Shown here piece after piece: positions 22,958 to 34,071 of a stretch of DNA of 64,000 nt. How positions within the stretch are numbered: the stretch's first letter is position 1; each line of letters opens with the position of its first letter. Made by a program: the position numbers and the translations under genes. The notes under the pieces are model-generated. The model was not told the origin of the DNA. It searched no databases and saw nothing but the letters and a program-made list of their open reading frames with translations. The DNA is from Artocarpus heterophyllus (Eukaryota > Streptophyta > Magnoliopsida > Rosales > Moraceae): positions 1 to 64,000 of the forward strand of contig JAJQZP010000247.1 in the NCBI GenBank assembly GCA_025403435.1, given 5' to 3'.

Positions 22958-25456
22958 TGCAATGCCCGTCGTTTTCTTCTGCAGACACTTATATTAATTT
23001 AACGTTAGAATATGATATTTTAAGTGCTATTATTATTTATCTTAAGTAAATTAACTTTTTGTTTTGTAATGTCACAAGTGATGGCCAGAAGGGATCGATG
23101 TGCTTGGGATATTCATGTCAAAAATGATGATAAACATAAAGCATTTATTTTTTGAAGAGTTTTCAACTTACTCTAAATTTATAATCTTTATAATGATCTA
23201 GAGTTATGTATGCCCTAGAGTTATAGTCTTGACAATGACATAGATTTTATTACATATTTTCTAATTTTATAAGATTTATGATGTCATGATAACTACATAT
23301 GTAATATTTTTATTGTGGTGTTAAGAAACTCAATAATATAGAGTGCCCAAAAAAATAATGTGTAAATTAATATTTTTTTAGGTCATAGAAGCAAACGTTA
23401 TTCTTGTTGTATATAAATAATTGTGGATTATAATTATTTTATATTATATTATAACATCATGTATTTATATTATATTATATTATAACATAAGTTAAAACCG
23501 AATATTATAGTTAAAAACAATAATATGCGTTATATATTATATGTTATATATTATATATACGTTATATATTATAGTTAAAAAACAAATAATATAACAAACG
23601 TTATATATTATATTATATATATATTACGTTTAAAACAGTAGCAGTAAAGGGAAAAAAAGGAAACCTAATTAAATTAGGAATACACTCATTTAAAAAAAGG
23701 GAAAATCCAATTAGATTAGGATTACACTCATTTAAAGAGGGGAAAATCTAATTAGATTAGGATTAGGGTTTTCTATACTCATCTAATCTCTTCTTTCTCA
23801 TAAACCTATAAATATATCTTTAAGCCACCAAAGTCTTCATTCTCTTAATTTCAAACCAGAGAAAATTCTCTCCCTTATCTCCTCTCAAAAATCTCTCCAA
23901 GAAAGCCTCCGTTATCCCTCTTATCCTAAAAGCCAAGAATTCATTATTCTTATTTTCTTTCAAGCCAAAGTAGAAGGAATTCTTTTTAGAGATTTTGTGT
24001 GCAAGTCTTCTTATTTGTTGAAGAAATAATAAGAATTTAAGGCATGGTTTAAAGGTCTTTATGATTTTGAATTTTTATGATTGATGTGTATTGTTTTGTG
24101 ACAAACTTTGTTAGAGAATTGTTCATTTATGTTGTGAATATGAATGCATATATGTTTGTATGGAAAATAAATTATTTTGTTTATTACTTTGACTATAACA
24201 AAGTTATTTTATGATTGAAAGCATTTGTGTTCATATGATATAATGAAAGTTCATAAAAATAAGGTTTTGTTATTGGAGTGTGATATGAGAATTTTAGATT
24301 TTACGGTTAGTTGGTAATATTACCAGTAATGAGTTGAAAACAAATGATTTTTTTTCTTTGCTGTGATTTTTGGATATAATGTATATATATATGTTAGGAA
24401 TGTCTAGGATTTTTTATAAAGTTTTGTTCAAAATATTTTTAAGGTTATGAACTTTCAATCAAATACTACTAACGAAAATTTATTTGCTAGCAGATTTATA
24501 CTTGTGCCTTATAGAGTCCATTTTATGGGACAAAAAACGTCTTTTCATTCTGTTAAAAATTATGAATTATTGTTGATATGTTAACTAAATGTCTGTAAAT
24601 TTTTAGCTTCATATCCTATTATGTTTTAAGATAAAATTTGTTGATTGTTAAGTATTTAGTGGTTATAAATGTCTGCCTTATATGTTGTATGCAGTTCATG
24701 AGATGATAAATCATTCTGTTAATTTTTTTTTGCATGATTTATTATTTTCTAACTTATAAGCATGTCACATAAAAATTTTGGAAGAATATCATAAATATTT
24801 GATTTTATAAAAATGTTTGAATAAAATATGTTCATTGTTCAGCATGTTTGGTATTAATATGAACTTTGAATTCGAACGTGTGTTTTGAATTATTTAAAAT
24901 TTATTTGAAGCTGAATTTTGGATATGTTATTATTTTATGTGTCTATTATGTGTAATAATTTTTATAAATTATTTTAAAGCATAAATAATTTAACATATAA
25001 TTTTTAATTAGGACTGCTCACTGCCTAGTCTTTGCTGGCAGATTTTGCTGTATTGATTATATGATTTATTTTATATTATCAAATGAAATTTTATGGTTGA
25101 AAAAAATTTGAGAGTTATATGTTTGTGTTAACCTTATTCTTGCAAATTTTCATGCTCTAATTAAATGTGAATTAAAAGATATAGGGCTATGAATCCTTGA
25201 AGGTTAGTTAGTTTTTATGATTGGCAGAATTAATTGAATACTTTGAAAATTGGAAAAAAGGTATTTTGGATTAATATTTTGAAGAGAAGAAAATTTAAGT
25301 GATATTTATATATGTTAGCTATGTTATCAAATAATTCTTACACTTTAGTCATGCTTATAAGTTGAGATTAATTTCTCTAACTAATTAAAGGTTATTATTA
25401 TTTTTTTTTTATGTTTCTTGATTCTAAGTCCATGTTTGTGACTCAAACATACTTTG

Positions 25457-28354
25457 TGTCACGACCCGCATTTTTGGACTGTGCTTAATCAATTTCCTTA
25501 CTTACGTATTTATGAAAAATCTCAAAAGCATTTTTTTTCTTTTTTTTCTATATATATATATATATATGCATATAACCAAACTCTCTTCATATGATTTTAT
25601 ATAATCAACGTAGCATTCTCAAAAGGGTTTTGTCTTACTTGATCATACTATAAATTAGTTGACAACTAGTTCCAAAATAACTTAATATAAATGGCAAGCG
25701 GAAACATAACAGTGGTAGTATCCATTCTTTCTCTGCACTAGGCCCATACCACCACCGCCAACTCATCAGTAAATTTATTCTGACCTCTTAGTTGAAATAC
25801 CTACAGCATGGAATAACTAAGTGAGCTAATATCTAGTAAGTCCAAACATAGCCCACATGCAATATTTACTAATATGTGTGATCCATTTATGCTTTCTTAT
25901 GAACATTCTTTATTTTTATCATGCCTTATCTTTAATTAGGGCGTAAGTGCTCGTACCATATGCACACATAGGCCTTCATGACACTAAAACCATATTATAA
26001 CCTTAAACTCTCCTTGAGTCGGAAGTTGGTACGGCACTTTTCTCTTTTCCTGGTGAGTCTTTTACCAGACGGATTATTATGGTTATCATACCATGCATGA
26101 TGTCATATTCACATGTTAAGTGCAAAACATAAACACTTTTCAGCTTGGATAATACGCGTAGGTACATACTTTTATATATACAAAGGTACACATATTGACA
26201 TAGGCACAGATACATATATTTATATATATATATCTATGTATTATGTTTTTATACTATAGGTGAAATTGGTACTTACTTGTATAGGCTATTGTACGAACCG
26301 ACCTCAGTTCCTTTTTTAATCTTCTAGTGTCCTGTTTGGCCAATTATATCGTCATTAGCCAAGTTATCACTATTTATTTATAAGTCAATTCAAACGTTCA
26401 ACAATTAATAGATCAGGTTGCTCTGTAGTCTACAGCACTGATAATCACGAATTCACTTCCTCTTAACTCATTCTACCCTATCATCTCTAACAAAGGGAGA
26501 AATCTTACTAATAGCCCTTTTTTCCTATTTTGAATGTTTCGGGTCCGTTTGGGACATTTTTGTGAAAAAATGACAATTTTGCCCTTGGTGGGCCTTTTAC
26601 ATTCTTCAAGCCGGATTTTTCTATTTAACAAAAATTGTTGCTCATTAGCTTTAAAACAATAACCTGAGGCGTCAGCTTTGCTTATTTTGCATTAAAGCCT
26701 AAGTTTAACAAAAGTTAGCAATTTTATCCTGGATTTGAAGATTTTGACGATTTTACCCTTGAAACCAAAAATAATCTTTTTAAACCATAAATTCCCATTT
26801 TTCATAAGGATTAAATTTGCTAAAATACCATACCTAAATTCCTTTTGCAAAATGATGTTTTTGACCCTTGAAATTTTTTTTCAATTTAATAAATCTTGGA
26901 AAATTTATACCTCACAAAAGGTGAGGAATTTTGATGAACTGTTCGTGATTTATAGCAGTTTCGTCGAGATCTAGTACTTTCGTCTTTTAACTTTTCTAAA
27001 ATTCTCACTGTATAAGGGAATTTCAGCCCATCAATTCTACCAAGAAAATAATTTTTTTACGATTTAGTCCCTAGGGTAAATTTTGTAAAAATCTGCTTTA
27101 GGATAGCATTCCAACCACTGTTTATACAAATTCAAGACCTTCTCAAACAATTTTCACTATAAATCAGAACTCTTTTAAAAACCAATTTCAAAGTTTACAA
27201 AATTATCCTATTTTTACACCAAATGCCAATTTTCACCTTTAAATACCAATTTCAACAAAACAACCGCATCACAAACCATATACTCAAGGAATCAACACAC
27301 AAACTTACTTATATAATTACATGCCATTTTAAAACCATTCAAAGCAAAACATACCATTTAAACTTTAAAATGGAAGGATTAAACTTACCAAAAGAAAAAT
27401 TGGTGATTTTGGGCTTCCAAGGGCTTTTTTGCAATTTTCCTAGGCATGTTTCATATAAGAGAATCTTTGGTCACACTCCTCTCCCAAACCAAGAGGAAAA
27501 TTTAAGAAAAAGTTTAGATTTTTACCTCAAAAGTTAATAAAATCCCTTGAACTTTACTTCTTCAAACTTATTTGAGGCCAATTTGCAAAGATTTAAGCTT
27601 GGAAAATTTTTGAAATGGAGATCTTATGGCTGCCAAACTTGAGTGGAGAAGGTAAAGAAAATCATTGTTTTCTTTAAGCCTTTATTAAGGCTTATCACAT
27701 TAAGGATTTTTTTTCTTAAAGGTGGTCAGTCACCATGGTAATCAAGTGGGTTTTTTGGGTGGCTAAACATGATTAGGCCATATCTCATATTATGGTGGCC
27801 TAATCCCAATTCATTGGGTGTCCACTTGGTGGGCCCCAAAACTTTACACAGTGTAATTTTTTCCTACGCAGTATTTTTCTTGTACTTTTGGGATAGAATA
27901 AGTGAAAATCATGTTCTTGAATAGTATAGAAGCTCCTACCTATCCTTAGGGTCACTTTTGAGATCCAAACACAACATTTCTCATATCTATGTTTTTACCT
28001 TAATAGTATATTTACACTACATCGTATCCTTTTTGGCATCGCTGAGGGTTTTATCCTACTCTTCTACCTTAGTTATACCTTAATCATCCATTAGTTTATA
28101 TCACATTTCTATAATTAATTGTGATATAAAATTTGTTTCATGGATATTTTTCACACATTTTCAAGCATTTATGCTTTAAAAATATGTATTTGGCAATATC
28201 CAACATTACATCGGTCCACAATGGAATTTCCTATTAATATTACTTACTTGTACATTATCGTAATTTTTACAAAAATACGATTTATGAGGGTAAATTTTTA
28301 AGTAAATCCAATTAAATATTGGATTTTGTTAATGAATTCTCCTTGGTCATTACA
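25457..28354 (-). repeat. Gypsy B 3' LTR
   Basis: 2898 bp, a direct copy of 34072-36944 in the same orientation. On minus, purine-rich AAGAAAGGTAGGT precedes it at 28367-28355. It contains a (TA)n stretch near 25550-25567. Confidence 0.9.
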
Positions 28355-28388
28355 ACCTACCTTTCTTAAGAATTCTCATCCCCTAAAA

Positions 28389-29710
28389 TTAAAACAACTC
28401 AGGGTACATTCTTCTCATTTCATCTTCTCCCTCCCTGGTTGCTTCCTCTACCTGTTGATTTCGCCATAAGACTTTGACCAATGGTATCTTTTTGTTCCTT
28501 AACTCTTTCTCTTCTCGAGCCAAAATTTGAACTAGTTGCTCCTCACGGGACAGATTCTTTTGCACCTTAATAGGCTCATGTTGAAGTATATGTGATGGAT
28601 CAGGTACATATCTTTTTAGCATAGATACATGAAATACATTATGTATCGATTCCATTTCAAGGCTAATTTGTAGGCCACATTGCCTATTATTTCCAAAATA
28701 TCAAATGGTCCAATATACCTTGGGCTGAGTTTTCCTTTCTTTCTAAACCTTACTACTCCTCTCATGGGTGTCACCTTCAAAAAGACTAAGTCCCCTACTT
28801 GAAACTCTAGAGGTCTTTGTCTCCAAATAGCATAACTCTTTTGATAATTATAAGCCGTTTCCATTCGTTGACAAATCAATTTTACATCCTCTATTGTTCT
28901 TTATACAAAATCCGTGGTTAATAACATCTTTTCTTTGGTTTCATACGAATGCAAAGGTGATCTACACCTTCTTCCATAAAGAGCTTCATATAGAGCCATA
29001 CCCATGGTGGTTTGATAGTTATTGTTGTATGTAAATTCAATCAGTGGAAGCTTTTTATCCCATCCACCTTTGAAGTCTAGCACATAAGCTCTCAACATAT
29101 CCTTCAAAGTTTGAATGGTCTTTTCAGACAGACCATCTGTTTGAAAGTGGCAAGCTGTACTAAAAGTCAGCTTTGTTCCTATTACTTGATGAACGCTCCT
29201 CCAAAACTTGGAGGTGAATCAACCATCACGATTAAAAATGATGGATTTTGGGACTCCATGATATCTAACTATTTAAGCAGCGTACAATTCGGCTAGTCGT
29301 TCTATGGAATTGCTAAGTTTAATGGGTAAAAAGTGCACAAATTTGGTTAATCTATCCACAATTACCCATATAGCATCGTGTCCTCCCGTAGTTTTGGGTA
29401 ATCTGGTCATCAGATCTATAGTTATATGATCCCATTTTCATTCCAGAATTTCAATCTTCTATAGTTCTTCCGTCGGTCGCTGGTGTTCATCCTTCACCTT
29501 TTGACAATGAGGCATTTATTGACGAACAGTGCGACATCATTCTTCATTCCGTGCCACCAACAATGTTCCTTTAGATCCTTATACATTTTGGTAGCTCCTG
29601 GATGAACAACGTACAGTGCCTCATGAGCTTCTTCTAATATTTGCCTCTTCAATCCTTCATTGTTAGGAATGAATAACCTACCTCTATAGCAAAGGATACC
29701 ATCTTCCAAG
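28389..29710 (-). pseudogene. Gypsy B integrase with chromovirus-type tail
   Basis: On minus: zinc-binding part EAHEALYVVHPGATKMYKDL with HCWWHGMKNDV and NKCLIVKR, where the second Cys of the usual C-x2-C is not seen in frame. The core has DAIWVIVDRLTKFVHFLP, IFNRDG*FTSKFW and TDGLSEKTIQTLKDML (Glu). Next come TYNNNYQTTMGMALYEALYG and RRCRSP, then FQVGDLVFLKVTPMRG, KLSPRYIGPFDILEIIG, and the tail KKIPLVKVLWRNQQVEEATR...RMYPELF. Several stops and frame changes interrupt it. Confidence 0.88.
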
Positions 29711-29769
29711 TTGCTAAACCCTACTTCTTTGTTCTCGAGGGCCTCATTCTTATAGATGAGTAGTGAAGA

Positions 29770-31400
29770 ATCTGCTTCTTGTCATTGCTCCAAGTTCTCC
29801 AGGATGATTGGTTGAAATAACAAATCAACTAATCTTCCTGTAATTAGCATTACTCCTGATCCTATCAAGTCTTTTTGAAGAGGTCCTGGCATCAATTGCA
29901 TTGTTGTGAGAAGGGACATTGCTCTATGACTAAGCATATCAACTACATAGTTAGCTTTTCCAGGGTAATATAAGATTTCATAGTCATAATCAATAACTAG
30001 TTTGAGCCATCTATGTTGTCTTATATTGAGTTCCCTTTGTGTGAAAATACACTTTAGACTCTGATGGTCAGTATAAATCTTACATTTAGCTCCATACAAG
30101 TAGTGGCGCTAGATCTTCAATGCAAGCACTACTGTTGCTAATTCCAAGTCATGTGTTGGGTAGTTCCTTTCATGATCCTTCAGCTGTCGAGATGTATACG
30201 TGATCACCTTTCCATTTTGCATGAGTATCGCTCCTAGCCTATTTTTGACACATCAGTGTAGATTAGAAAATTTCCTAGGTTCGGGTCAGGTATGGTGAGT
30301 ACTAGTGCACTTGTGAGTCGTCTCTTTAATTCCTAAAAACTCTCTTCACACTTCTTAGTCCATTTGTATTTCGTTGCCTTTCGTGTAAGAGCTGTGAGCA
30401 ATATTACAAGTCTAGAGAATCCTTCCACAAAATGCCAGTAATAGCCCACTAGATCGAGGAAACTCCTGATCTTGGTAACATTTTTTGGTGTAGGCCACTT
30501 ATTTACTGCTTCCACTTTAAAAGGATCAATAGCAACTCCATCTTGTGACACTACATGTCCTAAGAAATGAACTTTTTCTAGACAAAATTCACATTTTAAG
30601 AACTTGCCATACAATTGATGCTTTCTTAATAACTGCAGTGCAAACCTCAAATGTTCTTCATGTACTTCCTGTGTTCTTGAATAAATTAGGATATCATTGA
30701 TGAAAACGATGACAAATTTTCAAGGTAGTCCTTGAAAATTCGATTCATAAGGTCCATAAAAGGCTGCCAGAGCATTAGTCAACCTAAATGGCATGACGTA
30801 GAACTCATAATGCCCATATTAGGTTTGAAATGCCGTCTTTAGCACATCTTCTTCCTTAACTCAAAGCTAATGATATCTAGAGCGCAACTCGATCTTCGAG
30901 AATACTGTTGCTCCTTTCAATTGATCAAATAGATCATCGATTCTTGGAAGTGGATACTTGTTCTTAATCATAACTTTCAATGCACGTGCGTAAAGTTTTG
31001 TCTTTCTTTTTCACAAACAAAGTGGGCACTGCCCATGGAGAATGGCTTGGCTGGATAAACCCCTTATCCAGCAATTCCTACAACTGCACTTGAAGCTCCT
31101 TAAGTTCTCCTGGGGCCATACAATACGGTGCCTTTGAAATTGGAGCTGTACCTAGTGTTAACTCAATCTCAAATGAAATTTCTCGTTCCGACAGCAACTT
31201 AGGCAATTCATCCGGAAACACGTCGATGAACTCTTTCACTATATGGAAATTCTCTAGTCCTAACTGAGGCTCTTGGTCTTTGTTTACCAGATTCACTAAA
31301 TAGCCCGTGCATCCACTATCCAACAATTTCTTTGCTTTTAGTGTAGATATTAGCACTTTTGGAGTTTTGGGAATCTTCCCCAAACACACAACTTTCTGCT
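29770..31400 (-). pseudogene. Gypsy B reverse transcriptase and RNase H
   Basis: On minus: EFIDVFPDELPKLLSEREI and GTAPISKAPYCMAPGELKEL (about 31290-31090). Motif A follows as [20 protein letters not shown] then KIEL, where KIDL is expected. Motif C is VIVFINDILIYS near 30711-30689, where IDD is expected. After it come HLRFALQLLRKHQLYGKFLK, HFLGHVVSQDGVAIDP and the RNase H part GAKCKIYTDHQSLKCIF, LNIRQHRWL and YYPGKANYVVDMLSHR. Two catalytic Asp are therefore replaced (D to E and D to N), in addition to stops and frameshifts. Not functional. Confidence 0.9.
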
Positions 31401-31429
31401 CTTCGGGAGGCCAAAACGTGACCTTATGA

Positions 31430-31800
31430 TGTCGAGGAAATCCATTCCCAAGATAACATCATAATCTTCAATATCAATTTTTATTAAATCAATAAACAAT
31501 TTCGTATAGCAAATGATGATTGGTACATAACCAATGATCAAAACTTAATACCTCCGTAGAGGGAAATACAGTCCTAAAAGTCTATTCTATTCTATCCCCT
31601 TCATTTCCTATTTGTTTTGCAAATTTCAGTGATGCAAACGAATGTGTTGCTCTAGAATCAAAGAAAACATAAGCATCAATTTTGGCAATAGAGAACTGAC
31701 CTGGTACCACTGTTGAGGTTCCCACATCCTCCACTTTCTTTGTGCAAGCATAAATCCATACACTAGGTTTTGGAGCTTCCAATCATCCTTAACTAATACT
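31430..31800 (-). pseudogene. Gypsy B protease
   Basis: Reads DAYVFFDSRATHSFASLKFA and, after breaks, IDIEDYDVILGMDFLDI. This is the gypsy pepsin-like protease with both hallmarks (DSGAT and ILGMDWL), but Gly of D-S-G is Arg, which removes a key active-site residue. It lies between the zinc knuckle and RT as expected. Confidence 0.85.
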
Positions 31801-31869
31801 AGGATCTTTAATCTATGCTTGGACTGCATGAAGTTGGGTTCCTTGAGGTCTTTGTTGACTTTGGTTGTT

Positions 31870-32978
31870 CTGATTCTAAGGATTGGAAAAACAGTTCCTG
31901 GCATAGTGTCCTTATTTGTTGCAGATAAAACACTTATTTGTGCCACCTTTACACTCCTCTCTGTGTCGTTTCCCACACTGAACGTTGAGGGGTTTGCTAT
32001 TTCCTCCATTGTTCATCTTTTTCTATGCTTGTCCCTTCTGGTTACCTTGGTTATTTGCATTCCACTTCCTCTTATTATTGTTGTCGTTGTTGCGGTTACA
32101 TCCTGTCTGGTTGCTTTGGGTCTATCCTTCGCTTGTGTTGCTTCCTTACCCTTTTGGCTTTGACATTTGATTCTATTTTTCCAAGGCCTTTTCCTCCCTT
32201 TGGGTTTTAAAAATATTTGCCCTTTCTTCCTTGTCACGGGCGATCCTGAACTCAGCTCCATCACCCTTTCAATACAGTGTTCTATGTCCTTAGGGGCTTG
32301 TCCTCCGCTGTCAACTATGAGGGCAATGTCTGGTTGAAACATCCTCATTAACCTTCTTATTCTTTCTTGATTGGTAGACACTAGTTCAAGATGAAGAGGT
32401 GCTAATTGATTAAATCTCCTCACAGCATCGGCCATTGATAAATTACCTTATCGAAAATTATTGAATTCTTCTTGTTGTGCAGCCATGGTTTCCACATTAA
32501 AATAGGCTCATTTAAATTCCTCCATAAACTTGGACCAAGTCATCTCATCTACATTTCTCCTACGTTCCACTGATTCCCACCATCTTCTCACGTCTTTGGT
32601 GAGCGAGAATGAAGCGCATAAAACTTTCTCACGATCACTAAGTCCCATAAATTTCAAAACCCTTTCCATGTCAGTGAGTCAGTCATCGGCCTCTAGAGGA
32701 TCCATAGAACCATCAAATTCTGGGACCTTCATTAGCCTAAATCTCTCATAAAATTCAGTAACTAGAACGGCAGGAACTTTTGGGACCGCTGGCTCTGCCT
32801 ATAGTACTGGCGGTGCTAGGGGTGGAGAAGCCACACGTGTTGGGGGTATGGAATTTCGATGAGCCTGCTGCTCTCGCAGCCCTTGCATCTCCTGCTCCTG
32901 AGCTTAGAGCTTCTATTGCAGTTCAGTAATCATGGCCATCAGGTCCGGGCTCGTAGGTCCTCTAGGTACTTCAGCCAT
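31870..32978 (-). pseudogene. Gypsy B gag with CCHC knuckle
   Basis: From ATG at 32978: MAEVPRGPTSPDLMAMITEL, then FYERFRLMKVPEFDGSMDPL, VRRWWESVERRRNVDEMTWS, FMEEFK, MADAVRRFNQLAPLHLELV and RRLMRMFQPDIALIV. A basic linker leads to the knuckle CFICNK*GHYARNC at about 31920-31880, which carries one stop. This is the Retrotrans_gag arrangement of gypsy elements. About six stops and a frame change near 32010 are visible. Confidence 0.85.
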
Positions 32979-33406
32979 CGGTAACAATTTAAAGGCCTAC
33001 CGTACAGTTTTTTTATTACGTAAGCACATACTATTAACTTAATAGTATCTATTAAAATTTCTCCCAAGTCATATAAATACATGCAAACATGAATAATAAC
33101 ATAGACTTAACATCTTATTTCATACATTTCATTTCATTAACTTCTTTCTTTTTCTTTTACGTTCTTCATTATCAAGACATTACATAAGTGACTAACATGT
33201 ATACCTACTTTACTTTCTTACATAAACTTTTATATCATTTCTAGGAGCACTCATCTCTTCCGGCTAACATGAACATTACTGCCGAAAAGGACACCACTTT
33301 ACCAAAGATACACTCATGTACAAAATCGGTGAAGTCAAAACTATACTAGCCACAGAATTACAAACATTCCTAATACGTAAAGAAATATCAAGAGTCCATT
33401 TCCTTC

Positions 33407-33778
33407 CTAGTCTGACTCTATGTCCGACATGTCACTGTTTTCAGGATACATTTTGGGGTCTTCCTCTTCCTCCTTGCTGGAGTCCGTGGATTCATCATCA
33501 CTAGCAATAATGGGTTCAGGGGGTTCTGGAACATAATCCAGCTCTTCCTCAGGCTCCTCCTCAAATTCTTCCTCTTCATCATCATTCTCATCCATTTCTA
33601 CAGAGGGATCCTTGAGGGGTGCGATCACATTTTGCTCGATGTGTAATACTTCCATGATAAAATCATTTAAACTAAGAAAATCTCGTGGACCTATCCTAAT
33701 CATCACTCTAATGCCACCCCATGCAACCGTCCTGAGGCTAGTGGGACTTGAAGATGAGGTGGGGTGTGACAGTCTCAA
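33407..33778 (-). CDS. Acidic leader ORF of Gypsy B, function unknown
   Basis: A 123-codon frame on the minus strand between the primer site (34069) and gag (32978). The N-terminal half is mixed (SLRTVAWGGIRVM, DFLSLNDFIMEVLHIEQNV). The second half is strongly acidic, with runs such as DENDDEEEEFEEE, YVPEPPEPI and SSKEEEEDP. No retroviral domain, signal peptide or membrane segment is visible. It survives without a stop although the adjacent gag and pol have many. It could be a leader-encoded accessory product, the remains of an N-terminal gag extension, or chance; acidic runs are common in low-complexity reading frames. Confidence 0.35.
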   Translation of the reverse strand: MRLSHPTSSSSPTSLRTVAWGGIRVMIRIGPRDFLSLNDFIMEVLHIEQNVIAPLKDPSVEMDENDDEEEEFEEEPEEELDYVPEPPEPIIASDDESTDSSKEEEEDPKMYPENSDMSDIESD

Positions 33779-34057
33779 AGATCACCTCTATATTGTGAAA
33801 CCACTCGGTCAATGCCATAGGCTATTAGTTGCCATAATAGAGTGGAGGTATCATCTCCCGAAAGGCTATGCTAGCTCTTTGATCCGTTTCCATGTTGTGA
33901 TTATTATGCGATTCTGCCATGTACTATATTTATTTTAATTAACATCATATTCTCACTGAAAATCATATTTTCATATTCTTATACTAAAAATTAAACTATC
34001 TTACTTAAGCTATAATAGAGAAGCATGTAGCAATATCAGTAGGATAACAGGATATTT

Positions 34058-34069
34058 GCTGTGATACCA
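34058..34069 (-). other. Gypsy B tRNA-iMet primer binding site
   Basis: On minus, TGGTATCACAGC differs at one position from TGGTATCAGAGC, the complement of the initiator tRNA-Met 3' end. It lies two bases inside the 5' LTR end at 34072. Confidence 0.88.
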
Positions 34070-34071
34070 AC

